From positions 124,001 to 188,000 of the forward strand of contig NZ_JAGGLB010000005.1 in assembly GCF_017874215.1 (NCBI RefSeq): 64,000 bases of DNA, in the 5' to 3' direction. Source of the stretch: Paenibacillus eucommiae. GTDB taxonomy: Bacteria; Bacillota; Bacilli; Paenibacillales; NBRC-103111. Each line of letters begins with the position of its first letter. The first letter of the stretch is position 1. The translations under genes and the position numbers were made by a program. Shown one piece after another: positions 38,986-47,433 of this stretch. Under the pieces are notes generated by a model. It ran no database searches. It saw only the letters and a program-made list of their open reading frames with translations, and was not told the DNA's origin.

Positions 38986-41964
38986 ATGGGTAAAAAATGG
39001 CTGCTGGGACTGTTTGCCATGCTGCTCTTAACCGGGTTTATTCCGGCAAATCATACGGAGGCTTCGTGGTTTCCATCCATACAGGCTGACGGGCGCAAGG
39101 ATGAATGGAATGATATCAGTCCGCTGATCCGCGGCAAGCATACTACCGTGAGCACATTGAAGGTGACGAATGATGCTGCGTACTTGTATGTATTGGTCGA
39201 GGGCATCGGGCTTTCTGCCCTAACTTCTCATTTTTATCTGAATACGGATGGATCTGATGCCACGGGTTACCAGGAGCCGGGTTGGGATGAGGACAGCGGG
39301 GCGGATTACCTTTTGGAAACAAGTATCCAATTAGAGCCAGTGACTGTCGGAGGGCAAGTACGCAATGTGAAGAAGGACAAAGCTACTCTGTTGAGCTATA
39401 CGGGTACAGGGACAGATTGGAGTTGGAGCCAGGCAGCTGAGTATAAGGGGAGCGGCCAGATTGTAAAGACGGACAGCCTCATCGAAGCGCGGATTCCATT
39501 GAGCGATCTCGGCTTGTCATCCGGTAGTGACATTCATGTCGGGTTCGTCAACTATTACTCCAAATCTGAACGCCTCCCGGCTAAAGCCGATGATTTGGCG
39601 GTCTACACCCTCAAGCTGGCTAATTCCGAGCGTCCTTCTGTACCGGCTGGATTGAACGTGACGAATGCGAGAAGCACCAAGCTGCAAATTAATTGGTCGC
39701 CTTCTACAGACAATATCGGGGTTAAAGGTTATAAAATATATCGCGTCAAAGCGGATAACATCGAGTATGCAGGGTGGACAACGACAACCTCTTATACGGA
39801 TGGCTGGCTGCAGCCTTCGACGGCGTACTCCTATAAAGTGGAGGCCTTCGATACGGATGGTTATAGCTCGGGCCCCAGCCTTGCTGTAACAGGGTCGACA
39901 ACAGCTTACCCGAGTGTGCCGGCATCAACTGGCGACTGGAGTGAAGTAACGGATTTATTATTTAACTATACAGTGGAAGATTCGATTGATGCTGAGGAGT
40001 TTGCGAGCTACGACTTGCTGGCGCTCTCCGGCGCTGTTTCTCCTGAGAAGCTGAACGAAATTAAAGCTATTAATCCTGATATTTTTATTGTGGGCTATAT
40101 TTCGGTTGGTCAGGATGCAAGGGAAGGTAATTCACCGGACATTTTCTTCAAGGATAGTGAGGGGAATCCGGAATGCGACTTGAATTGGCCATCCTGCTTT
40201 ATTGATCCAACGAATCAAAACTGGCAGAAAAAGGTGCTTGATGAGCTGCTGCCGGGGCTGGTGGAACGTGGATTTGACGGCTTTTATCTGGATACGGTTG
40301 AGGTTACAGAAGTGATTCATACGGATAAAGCATGGGGCATGGGACAGCTGGTGCAAAAAATCAAGGAGAAGTATCCGGACAAAAAAGTATTTTCCGGCGG
40401 AGGCGTGCATCTCTTACGGGGTGGGGACTATGATATTCGTTCATCGGTCGATGCCGTGCTGTTCGAAAGCTACACAAACACATGGGTCGGCGATATGATG
40501 TGGGACGAGACCGCAGAGGTTCCTGTGGGAAATGCGGAAACATACGGTGTGTACACACCTTATGATCATCCTAGAAAAATGGACTATTTGACGAAACGTG
40601 ATGTTATTAACAAGGCCCGATTCCAGTTTAACACGGATGGTACACTCGTTCGTGATGTCTCCGGAAAGCCCCTAAATCAATCGGATGCACAGTTTCATGT
40701 ATTTACTTTGGATTACAACACGCCGTTTCAGCCTGAATTGATTCGTTATTCTGCTGAGCGCGCTTGGGCAGACGGTTTTCTCCCGTCATTTGGCATGAAG
40801 CTGCTGTATTTCCCTCCGGCGTTTGACTGGAGAAGCATGAGTGCATATACGCCATTTGCACCGTTAACGGACTATAATGCGAATAACTTCGGGAAAACCT
40901 ACGATTTATTGAAATACATTCCTATTGAAGTAGACGGCGATGGTTCAGAGTGGAGCGGCACAGCTGCGCATTCGGTTACTGGAACGGGATCCGTTGCAAA
41001 GATGAGTGTCGCCATCGACGGAACGAACTTGAATGTGCTCGTTGAAGGAACGGGTTTAAACGTTCCGGGACAGCGCATCATTCTGAATACAGATCAAAAT
41101 ATGTATTCGGGCTACCAGTTCCCTGAATGGTTCGGTAATGCGTACACAGGAACTGATTTTATCATTGAAAATGGGACATTGCTGAAGCATTTGGGAGATC
41201 CGTGGAGCAGCAGCGGGTGGACATCATGGTTGTGGGAAGAAACTGAGGAGCCGATCAGTTATGTTGTGAATGGCGCGGGGACCGTGATTGAAGCGTCTAT
41301 TCCATTAGAGTTGTTGACATCGGTAGGTGGAAACAAGCTTTATCCATTCAGTCAAATTACAGCCGCATACATGAAGTTTACCGGGGCTGCAACAACGGAG
41401 ACTTTGCCACAAGTACTGCCAAGTACTACAGACAGCCTGCTGCACTTCGATTTCCGCGGGGAACTCATTAAAGCGGACGGCTTGTCAGCAGATTGGACCG
41501 GGCTGGGAGCTGTTTCATCCGCTTCGGGTGCAGGCAGCATCCATCAAATTAGCGCAATCGGGAATGGCTACCACTTAAATGTGCTTGTTGAAGGAACGGG
41601 ATTAACCAGCAATAAGGGACGGTTGTTGTTGAACACCGATAACAATCTGGTCACCGGCTATCAATCCTCATCTTGGGGAGCGGCACCATCGACCGGGGCT
41701 GATTTTATGGTGGAGGATGGGGAGCTGTTTGAATATGCGGGAGGCGGCAGCGATTGGAGCTGGAAGCGTGTTGTGCGCTATCCGGACATTCCGGTTGGGC
41801 CAACCGGATATGCTGCGTCCGCATCGGCCATTGAATACCGGATTCCGCTGGATGCGGTTCATTTATCGCCCATCAGCACATTTAGCGCAGCTTTTCAAAC
41901 TTATAGCGGGGGCACAATCGTCGAATCATTCCCTCATTTTCTGCAGATGACGCTGCCTAAATAA
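38986..41964 (+). CDS. Secreted multimodular GH114-like glycosidase
   Basis: This 992-residue exported protein begins with a signal peptide (1-27, HTEAS end). The order is carbohydrate-binding-like module 1 (about 29-208), fibronectin type III domain (about 218-310), a TIM-barrel catalytic domain of the GH114 type (about 315-640) with RGFDGFYLDTVEV near 434, then modules 2 (645-820) and 3 (828-990). The three modules share a core: ADG..(D/E)W, LYVLVEG or LNVLVEG, and LNTD followed by GYQ. This is a CBM9/DOMON-like pattern. GH114 enzymes cut alpha-1,4-polygalactosamine. The ATG at 38986 has AGGAGG upstream. No SLH or sortase anchor is present, so it is released or wall-bound through its modules. 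The substrate is inferred. Confidence 0.85.
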   Translation: MGKKWLLGLFAMLLLTGFIPANHTEASWFPSIQADGRKDEWNDISPLIRGKHTTVSTLKVTNDAAYLYVLVEGIGLSALTSHFYLNTDGSDATGYQEPGWDEDSGADYLLETSIQLEPVTVGGQVRNVKKDKATLLSYTGTGTDWSWSQAAEYKGSGQIVKTDSLIEARIPLSDLGLSSGSDIHVGFVNYYSKSERLPAKADDLAVYTLKLANSERPSVPAGLNVTNARSTKLQINWSPSTDNIGVKGYKIYRVKADNIEYAGWTTTTSYTDGWLQPSTAYSYKVEAFDTDGYSSGPSLAVTGSTTAYPSVPASTGDWSEVTDLLFNYTVEDSIDAEEFASYDLLALSGAVSPEKLNEIKAINPDIFIVGYISVGQDAREGNSPDIFFKDSEGNPECDLNWPSCFIDPTNQNWQKKVLDELLPGLVERGFDGFYLDTVEVTEVIHTDKAWGMGQLVQKIKEKYPDKKVFSGGGVHLLRGGDYDIRSSVDAVLFESYTNTWVGDMMWDETAEVPVGNAETYGVYTPYDHPRKMDYLTKRDVINKARFQFNTDGTLVRDVSGKPLNQSDAQFHVFTLDYNTPFQPELIRYSAERAWADGFLPSFGMKLLYFPPAFDWRSMSAYTPFAPLTDYNANNFGKTYDLLKYIPIEVDGDGSEWSGTAAHSVTGTGSVAKMSVAIDGTNLNVLVEGTGLNVPGQRIILNTDQNMYSGYQFPEWFGNAYTGTDFIIENGTLLKHLGDPWSSSGWTSWLWEETEEPISYVVNGAGTVIEASIPLELLTSVGGNKLYPFSQITAAYMKFTGAATTETLPQVLPSTTDSLLHFDFRGELIKADGLSADWTGLGAVSSASGAGSIHQISAIGNGYHLNVLVEGTGLTSNKGRLLLNTDNNLVTGYQSSSWGAAPSTGADFMVEDGELFEYAGGGSDWSWKRVVRYPDIPVGPTGYAASASAIEYRIPLDAVHLSPISTFSAAFQTYSGGTIVESFPHFLQMTLPK

Positions 41965-41985
41965 CATTCATCTAAGACTCGATTG

Positions 41986-42029
41986 AAAAAAGGAAGGAAG
42001 CAGTGGATGTGCTGCTGCTTCCTTTTTTT
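41986..42029 (+). terminator. Terminator of the 33.9-42.0 kb glycan operon
   Basis: GGAAGCAG with upstream A-rich sequence pairs with CTGCTTCC, followed by seven T. It lies 22 bp after the hydrolase stop codon. Confidence 0.8.
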
Positions 42030-42091
42030 GTTTTTGTGATGTTGTTGGAACGTAAGGGCTTTTGGGGATGGCGGGGGTGAATAGTTTGCAT

Positions 42092-42735
42092 TTGTGCGGT
42101 GCAGCTTTTTAGTTTTGCAGCTTTGTATCTTTGCAGTGATGAAGTAACTGGAGTTACCATCATTTATTCATCCTCTCAGGGGATCAGAAAGGAAGCGCAA
42201 ATTGTCCCTATTGCCACTATCCCCTTTGCTCAGGAAAGTAACTAGTAACCTTTGCTGGTGGTCGGGTTGAGCGCAGCAGATTCGGTATTTTGAAGCTGGG
42301 AGGGAAGGGTTGTGGTAGGAAGCACGATAGTAGCGGGCCGTTTCCCTCAGATGATGGACATGTGCTTCACTTAACGATGTTTTTCATCGTTAAAGTAAGT
42401 GTTTCAGATCAATCCGTCACGTTAATGATGATTTTCATCGCTAAAAGAGACCGGATGGCCTCTCTGGTTGGTAAAAAGGGATTTTAACGATGTTTTTCAT
42501 TGTTAAAGTAAGGTTGTCGGGTAGACCTGGTGCTTTTAGTGATGAAAAACATCGTTAAATCAGCACTTCTACCCCCCGAAAGCAGACAGCAGACAGCAGG
42601 GAACAGATAATAGAGAACGGAGAACAGGGTGCCTTAGCCCGCTATGAAATTTCCTGCAATCAAGATAGAAAACTTGCTGATTGTTGGTTTGAGTTTGATG
42701 TTCATGTGATTACAGTTGCACCATAGTCCAGAGTT
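42092..42735. repeat. Dispersed structured non-coding element, copy 2
   Basis: The same modules as copy 1 occur in the same order: a GGTGCAGCTTTTTAGT start (42097), a GCCACTATC stem arm (42213), and the TTGAAGCTGGGAGGGAAGGG module (42289). Four hairpins with TTAACGATG-type arms follow (42371-42393, 42422-42444, 42484-42506, 42536-42558). A second, decayed module (TTGCTGATTGTTGGTTTGAG, about 42674) comes after them. Between hairpins the spacer AGTAAGTGTTTCAGATCAAT is shared with copy 3 with few changes. A GACAGCA microrepeat at 42583-42600 interrupts the right half. No gene is inside. Confidence 0.85.
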
Positions 42736-42819
42736 GGGTAGAGGGAGGTCAGACTGACTCTAGAGCTCGATGTTCGAATTGGCCGAGGCAAGGGGCCGGA
42801 CAGTTGAAATGAAGCAGTA

Positions 42820-43002
42820 ACGGACATGAGAGCCGCTATTTCCTCGAAATGATGCCATTTCTAAAACATACGGACATGAGGGCTCTTATTTGCCCGGAAT
42901 AGGGTCAAAACGGGAGGAAACAACCTGAATAAGGGATCCTATGTCTGTAAGGATGTCAAATCATGCGATTTTGTCACAAATAGCGGCCGTGATGTCCATA
43001 AG
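42820..43002. repeat. Large palindromic element with four ACGGACAT units (copy 2)
   Basis: ACGGACATGAG (42820-42830) and again (42870-42880) are matched by inverted units ATGTCTGTAAG (42941-42951) and ATGTCCATAAG (42992-43002). GCCGCTATTT (42832-42841) pairs perfectly with AAATAGCGGC (42978-42987). The second unit and its following GCTCTTATTTGCC closely match the inverted fourth unit of copy 1 at 20202-20436, which shows common origin. Confidence 0.75.
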
Positions 43003-43052
43003 CATTTGGCTGAGCCTTCCAAGAAGAGGTGTTAGTATATATTTTCTGCTAA

Positions 43053-43082
43053 TTGACATAAGTATATAAATGAAATTAATAT
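43053..43082 (+). promoter_or_regulatory. Probable promoter of the 30-residue peptide gene
   Basis: A perfect TTGACA (43053-43058) is followed after 18 bp by TAATAT (43077-43082) in very AT-rich DNA, about 67 bp before the start codon. Confidence 0.45.
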
Positions 43083-43149
43083 AAAGCATAAATTTTATAT
43101 TATTAGTAGAATATAGTATATTATTGAATTAAAGGAAAGGAGTGAGTAA

Positions 43150-43242
43150 ATGACGTTAGTGTCACCGGCTGGAATCATTCTTTTGGTAGTTGTTTTTTTT
43201 ACTGCTAGTGTTTATTATCCGGTTAATTTGGAAGCTATTTAA
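43150..43242 (+). CDS. Small single-span membrane peptide, 30 residues
   Basis: ATG 43150 is preceded by AAAGGAG at 7 nt, one of the best ribosome sites in the window, and by a candidate promoter. The peptide is one hydrophobic helix (IILLVVVFFTASVYY) with short polar ends and stops at TAA 43242. It is too short for family assignment. KdpF-like subunits have similar size, but no kdpA, kdpB or kdpC lies near. It stands alone between the palindromic element and the iron genes. Confidence 0.55.
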   Translation: MTLVSPAGIILLVVVFFTASVYYPVNLEAI

Positions 43243-43367
43243 AAGAAAATGAATCTCCCAAAGGAAGAGTAGTAGACAGTTTTTTGGTAAATTTGAGAAG
43301 TTCTGTGACAGCTTGCGTATTGCGGTGATGGGTACGTAAATTTACGACTATCCGTGACAGACGCTGG

Positions 43368-43419
43368 ACATACCCGTGTGACATAGCCGTGAGACATACT
43401 CGTGGCACATATCCGCTGC
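43368..43419. repeat. Degenerate 13-bp tandem repeat
   Basis: Four units ACATACCCGTGTG, ACATAGCCGTGAG, ACATACTCGTGGC and ACATATCCGCTGC follow each other without gaps, then decay into ATATATCCGC. They lie between the small peptide gene and the terminator of the binding-protein gene. Confidence 0.65.
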
Positions 43420-43442
43420 ATTTCCGCCGTATATATCCGCAC

Positions 43443-43473
43443 AAAAAAAAGATGCCACAAATGATGGCATCTT
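43443..43473 (-). terminator. Terminator of siderophore-binding lipoprotein gene
   Basis: On the minus strand AAGATGCCA pairs with TGGCATCTT (9 bp, 7-nt loop), followed by eight T (complement of 43443-43450). It lies about 60 bp after the stop of the gene at 43536. Confidence 0.85.
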
Positions 43474-43535
43474 CATCGGAATATTCATCCGAATAATTCT
43501 GAGTCCAACCTATTCTGTGTAATGAGAAAGAGGAT

Positions 43536-44564
43536 TTACTTCACAAGGCTTTCCAGTACGTCGTCAATAATTTGACTATTAGCAATAGCTCCAGTGTACA
43601 GCCAGCTAGAGTCGGGCCCATATTCATGCACGTTGCCTTTTTTCACAGCAGGTATTGTCTGCCAGATTGGATCCTTCAGTGCCTCCGAGCCTGTAGTTTT
43701 GTCACTGTTGACAAGGAAGATATGGTCCGCATCCAGCTCGGCTAGGGCTTCCATGGAGATCGACTTCCAGTTGCCGCCTTCACCGCTAGAAATAGCTTTG
43801 ACTTTCTCTGGTACAGCCAGCCCCAAATCCTGATACATAACAGCTCCACTGGATACAGTTTCGCTTACAACCCAGAATGTTTTCGATACGAGCCAAATAG
43901 CAGCTACGGATGGAGGCTTGTCAGAAGCAGCTTTCAGTTTTTCCTTCGCCTCAGCCAGTTTGGCATTATAAGTATCGAGTGCTTTCTGCGCCTCGTCACT
44001 TTTGCCCAGCACCTCGCCAACTTTTAGCAGAGCTTGCCGCCAGTCATTATTCACAGCGTTACCTAGCGCATAGGTAGGAGCGATCTTCGCATATGAATTG
44101 TATCTGTCATCAACAAGAAGGCTTTCGTCGCCTATAATGATGAGGTCCGGATCATAACTGGTAACTGTCTCGAAGGGCAGATCCCAGGGAATAAAAGGGA
44201 TTCCCGCAAGCTCTGACTGCAGGTACAGCATGGGCGCATCACTGATGGCCCATTGTGCAGCGGGCTTGACCCCAATTGCCAGCAGATGATCCTCCAGGTA
44301 GGAAGCGATAATACGCTGAGGATTGGCCGGTACAACTACCTCATGACCGAGTGGATCCGTTAGTTTTCGTTCTGTAGGTTCCTTCTTCTCCTCCACAGGC
44401 TGTACGGTTTCTTTTGGAGAGTTCCCCTCGGATGATTCCGCGTTCGTACTTCCGTTGTCCTTGCCCGCATCCTTACTGCTATCTCCGCAAGCAGCGAGCA
44501 GCGACATCAATAGCACCAAACTTAACGCAACCAGCAGCAGCTGATTTCTTTTTCTTAACAACAT
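43536..44564 (-). CDS. Iron-siderophore ABC transporter substrate-binding lipoprotein
   Basis: This 342-residue protein has a signal peptide with lipobox LLAAC and an acidic Ser/Glu/Lys linker. The class III binding fold follows (TDPLGHEVVVPANPQRIIAS, SYDPDLIIIGD, LGKSDEAQKALDTY, WQTIPAVKKGNVHEY). It binds ferric siderophore outside the membrane. The ATG at 44564 has GGAGG 8 nt upstream, and a Fur box lies 37 bp upstream. No permease or ATPase gene is near, so it must deliver to a permease encoded elsewhere. It lies directly downstream of an AraC/binding-protein fusion regulator on the same strand. Confidence 0.92.
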   Translation of the reverse strand: MLLRKRNQLLLVALSLVLLMSLLAACGDSSKDAGKDNGSTNAESSEGNSPKETVQPVEEKKEPTERKLTDPLGHEVVVPANPQRIIASYLEDHLLAIGVKPAAQWAISDAPMLYLQSELAGIPFIPWDLPFETVTSYDPDLIIIGDESLLVDDRYNSYAKIAPTYALGNAVNNDWRQALLKVGEVLGKSDEAQKALDTYNAKLAEAKEKLKAASDKPPSVAAIWLVSKTFWVVSETVSSGAVMYQDLGLAVPEKVKAISSGEGGNWKSISMEALAELDADHIFLVNSDKTTGSEALKDPIWQTIPAVKKGNVHEYGPDSSWLYTGAIANSQIIDDVLESLVK

Positions 44565-44600
44565 AACCCCATCCTCCTGCTCAAATAGTTACTCTATTAT

Positions 44601-44619
44601 GATATCGATAATCATTATC
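44601..44619 (-). promoter_or_regulatory. Fur box before siderophore-binding lipoprotein gene
   Basis: GATATCGATAATCATTATC matches 17 of 19 positions of the Fur consensus GATAATGATAATCATTATC. It sits between the regulator and lipoprotein genes, so the lipoprotein has its own iron-repressed promoter. Confidence 0.85.
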
Positions 44620-44665
44620 ACTATCTAAGTTTATATTCTAGCAGGTGTGAGAAGTCTGTCCATGG

Positions 44666-46318
44666 CTATAAGTCACTCGTTTCATGCACAAAAATACATG
44701 GACGCGAATCATCTCGGCCGTGGGAAATAAATAGCTGCCGCTGCAGCTCCAACTGCTTGAACAGGGAATACACATCATTAGGATGAAAAACCCGTCTGTC
44801 TATAAAATAAACCCGATTATGCTGAAAGGCAGCAATGCTATTCCATACCTCATGCTGCATAAGCCTGTTCACATACTCGGCGCTCTCTGTCGTAAACGGG
44901 TAACTGATAATCATATGGTCGGCAGCATAGCTTGGAAGCTGTTCCATGGCTAGTTCGCGAATCATTCCTTTTCCGATTACATGTTGCTGCACCATCAGAG
45001 GTGGTGTGAGGCCAATACCCCGGTACAAATTGTAGCCGCCTCTTCCATGGAATTCATTAAATGCCCATATACTGTTCGGCGCCAGCTCATATAGACCGAC
45101 AGTTTCGCCTGGTAAAACAATGCCGCTAATCGCCTCTTTAACCTCAGCAGCCCGCTGCTTATACCTGGAGACAAAAAGCTCTGCTTCTTTGCGCTTATCC
45201 AGCGTATGTGCTAAATGGCGGAACCGCTCAAACGGGTTTCCATAGGGCACAATTAATGTTGGGGCAACCTTTTGCAATTGTCCAATCATCGCTGAACCCA
45301 GCCATTTCGGGACAATAATCAGCTCCGGCTCCAAACCAATGACTGCCTCAATCGAGGTTCGCCCAACGTCCACGACGTCGACAAGCTCATCCTTAAGCAA
45401 ATGCAGCAACTCCAGGCTGTAAAAATAAGAGGCACCTACTGGACGGACGCCCAAAGCCAGCAAATTCCCAACCCAGTCATAAATGACGACACGCTTTGGC
45501 TTCTGTATATAGCTTTTCGGAGATACTCCGGTGATTTGCTTAAATTTGCGGCTTAAATACAAGCCATTGGAATAACCTACATTACTGGCTATCTGATCCA
45601 GATTATTGTCTGATAGCAGCAGTTGTTCTTTTGCTTTGCCGATCCGAATTGCTGCTAAATATTCAGAAAAGCTGGACCCGGTCTCATCCTTGAAAATTTT
45701 GGAGAAAAAACGGGGATGAAAGCCCGCTAATTGTGCCATCGCATCGCGGGTAAGCTCTTCCCGATAATGATGCAGCATATGGCTGATCACAGCTTGAATC
45801 GCATGAGTCGACTGGTCATGATCAGAGGATTGTACGGGATTCGCGGCGGTCAGCTCTTCCTGTTCCTGAATCAGCTGCAGCAGCTCGTACAACAGCATTT
45901 CCCTTGCCAGCTCCGTATTCTGGCTCTGCTCTTCATCCATGGACTTCAACTCCTTCATGACTACGCTTAGGCGGTAGGAGGAGCTTACAGACAATTCACC
46001 ATCGGAGAGCCACGGTGCACGATGCTCCCGGTATGCTAGCGGCTCGCCCGGAGCATGCTCCGGCTGCATAATATGAAAGGATACGACATAGAGAACCAGG
46101 TCTTCGTGGGGGGCACTTTTAAGCTCCAACACTCGATCTGCATTGCAAAAAAACACAGAGCCCGGCTGGATGATCGCCTTGTCACCATTAATAGACAATT
46201 CTCCCTTGCCTTCGACAGCGAGCAGCACACTGTACGCTTCGTTCCAATGACGATAGCGATCGTCTGCAGCAAGCAGCGTCAACTGCTGTACCTGCTTATA
46301 TGAATAAAGCATCCTCAT
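44666..46318 (-). CDS. AraC-family regulator with siderophore-binding-like domain (Btr-like)
   Basis: This 550-residue regulator has an N-terminal cupin-like domain (1-110) and an AraC double helix-turn-helix (about 175-275: MAQLAGFHPRFFSKIF and LDQIASNVGYSNGLYLSRKF). The C-terminal half (about 280-530) resembles periplasmic siderophore-binding proteins (VGNLLALGVRPVGASY, GLEPELIIVPKW, LQKVAPTLIVPYGNPFERFR). Bacillus subtilis Btr has the same build and activates siderophore uptake genes when it binds the ligand. The ATG at 46318 has AAGGGGAG 9 nt upstream. It probably activates the lipoprotein gene at 43536. Confidence 0.92.
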   Translation of the reverse strand: MRMLYSYKQVQQLTLLAADDRYRHWNEAYSVLLAVEGKGELSINGDKAIIQPGSVFFCNADRVLELKSAPHEDLVLYVVSFHIMQPEHAPGEPLAYREHRAPWLSDGELSVSSSYRLSVVMKELKSMDEEQSQNTELAREMLLYELLQLIQEQEELTAANPVQSSDHDQSTHAIQAVISHMLHHYREELTRDAMAQLAGFHPRFFSKIFKDETGSSFSEYLAAIRIGKAKEQLLLSDNNLDQIASNVGYSNGLYLSRKFKQITGVSPKSYIQKPKRVVIYDWVGNLLALGVRPVGASYFYSLELLHLLKDELVDVVDVGRTSIEAVIGLEPELIIVPKWLGSAMIGQLQKVAPTLIVPYGNPFERFRHLAHTLDKRKEAELFVSRYKQRAAEVKEAISGIVLPGETVGLYELAPNSIWAFNEFHGRGGYNLYRGIGLTPPLMVQQHVIGKGMIRELAMEQLPSYAADHMIISYPFTTESAEYVNRLMQHEVWNSIAAFQHNRVYFIDRRVFHPNDVYSLFKQLELQRQLFISHGRDDSRPCIFVHETSDL

Positions 46319-46519
46319 GATGCTTAACTCCCCTTCCTTAGCGAAACTTTATGGAAACTTTCAAAGCCGTCGAAAATGGCTGTATCTCTTAATTATACAC
46401 TTATAGGCGGCTTCCGTCCGCGTGAATTTGCTATTCAGGTAATATTTAGTGTTACTGGGTAGTGCCTTTATTTTGTTCAATTGGCTGTAGTCAGTCGCTC
46501 CTGGGGTGTCGCAGTATGA

Positions 46520-46855
46520 TTAGTCAATCGTTCCAGAATACCCTTCAGGATAAATAGAAACAAGCACTGATTTATCAGTAGTTCTATAATGTACCGTATA
46601 ATTAGTATTAATTTCTATATCACTCCATTGTTGAACCGATAACACATAAATAGTCTGTCTACTTGTATTTTCCGAATCTTTCTTAAGCTCTATAATGATA
46701 GCGTGCTGCCCGTTATATTCTGTTTTATCAATTACTCTCACAAATGCCGTCGTAGAAGAATACGGTGCTGACTCATCCTTATTCTGGCTGCATGCAGCAG
46801 CGGTGCAAATTAATAAAATTGAGGTCAAAAAAATAAAAATAATTCTTAGTTTCAC
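46520..46855 (-). CDS. Small lipoprotein of unknown function
   Basis: From GTG 46855 the protein has 111 residues; an in-frame TTG at 46867 adds four residues but overlaps the ribosome-site-like GGGTGA. A signal peptide with lipobox TAAAC predicts lipid anchoring. The rest is a small beta-rich domain (FVRVIDKTEYNGQHAIIIEL, then NTNYTVHYRTTD and LVSIYPEG). Its pattern resembles the membrane-anchored protein at 18536-18826. No family was recognised. Confidence 0.7.
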   Translation of the reverse strand: MKLRIIFIFLTSILLICTAAACSQNKDESAPYSSTTAFVRVIDKTEYNGQHAIIIELKKDSENTSRQTIYVLSVQQWSDIEINTNYTVHYRTTDKSVLVSIYPEGYSGTID

Positions 46856-46867
46856 AAAATCACCCAA

Positions 46868-47375
46868 TTCTTTTTTGATAGTAAAATCGAGCTTACCTTA
46901 AATAAATGTTGGGCTTGATTTTGCTGAATTGTTGAACGAGCATAAATCGATCAAGTTACTATTGCATAGTCAAGCATGGAATCATAGAAGGAGAGTCAAT
47001 TTTAGTGCAGCCACTTAATCTAAAGCACCGACTTTCCAAGCATCATTTACTTGTCTTTGTTGGCTCCGTGTAACCAATAATTTTTTTTCAGAAAAAAACA
47101 TCTAACTACCACTGTTGTAACATATATTGTATTTTAATTCCATGAAACGGAATTTTCTTAATCTTGTTTCTGCATAGTAAATATATAGGAAAAACATCGC
47201 AAAAACGATAGTTCTGCTGCTCTTTGTAACGAAGTTTGTATGATGGGGTTGGCAGGTGAATTGAATGGGGTCGGTAAGACAAAACGCTCTTTCTTTGGAA
47301 TGATACGTGGTTAATGGCCTAGATCTATTCGAATGTGAGACAAAATTAATTAAAGATCAACCAACAAGACTAAAT
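46868..47375. other. Intergenic region without recognised gene
   Basis: AT-rich DNA of about 500 bp. A GTG frame of 22 codons (46993-47061) follows AAGGAGA at 10 nt, but its product is not convincing. AATTCC and GGAATT form a weak hairpin near 47138-47156. I see no promoter, repeat family member or gene remnant that I can support. Confidence 0.4.
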
Positions 47376-47407
47376 AAGTGCCCCGTTCCTTCAGGAATAA
47401 GGCACTT
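47376..47407. terminator. Intrinsic terminator after second AraC regulator
   Basis: AAGTGCC (47376-47382) pairs with GGCACTT (47401-47407), with an inner TTCC and GGAA. Flanking T runs are short on both strands. It lies 27 bp beyond the stop of the gene at 47434. Confidence 0.6.
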
Positions 47408-47433
47408 GTTTTCATTGGTCCATCTCCCATGTA

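Noticed and set aside
43368..43419. CRISPR-like array near the iron genes
   Set aside because: Units are 13 bp, degenerate and contiguous without spacers.
46993..47061. 22-codon GTG frame after AAGGAGA
   Set aside because: Too short, non-hydrophobic and without promoter or context; not supported as a gene.
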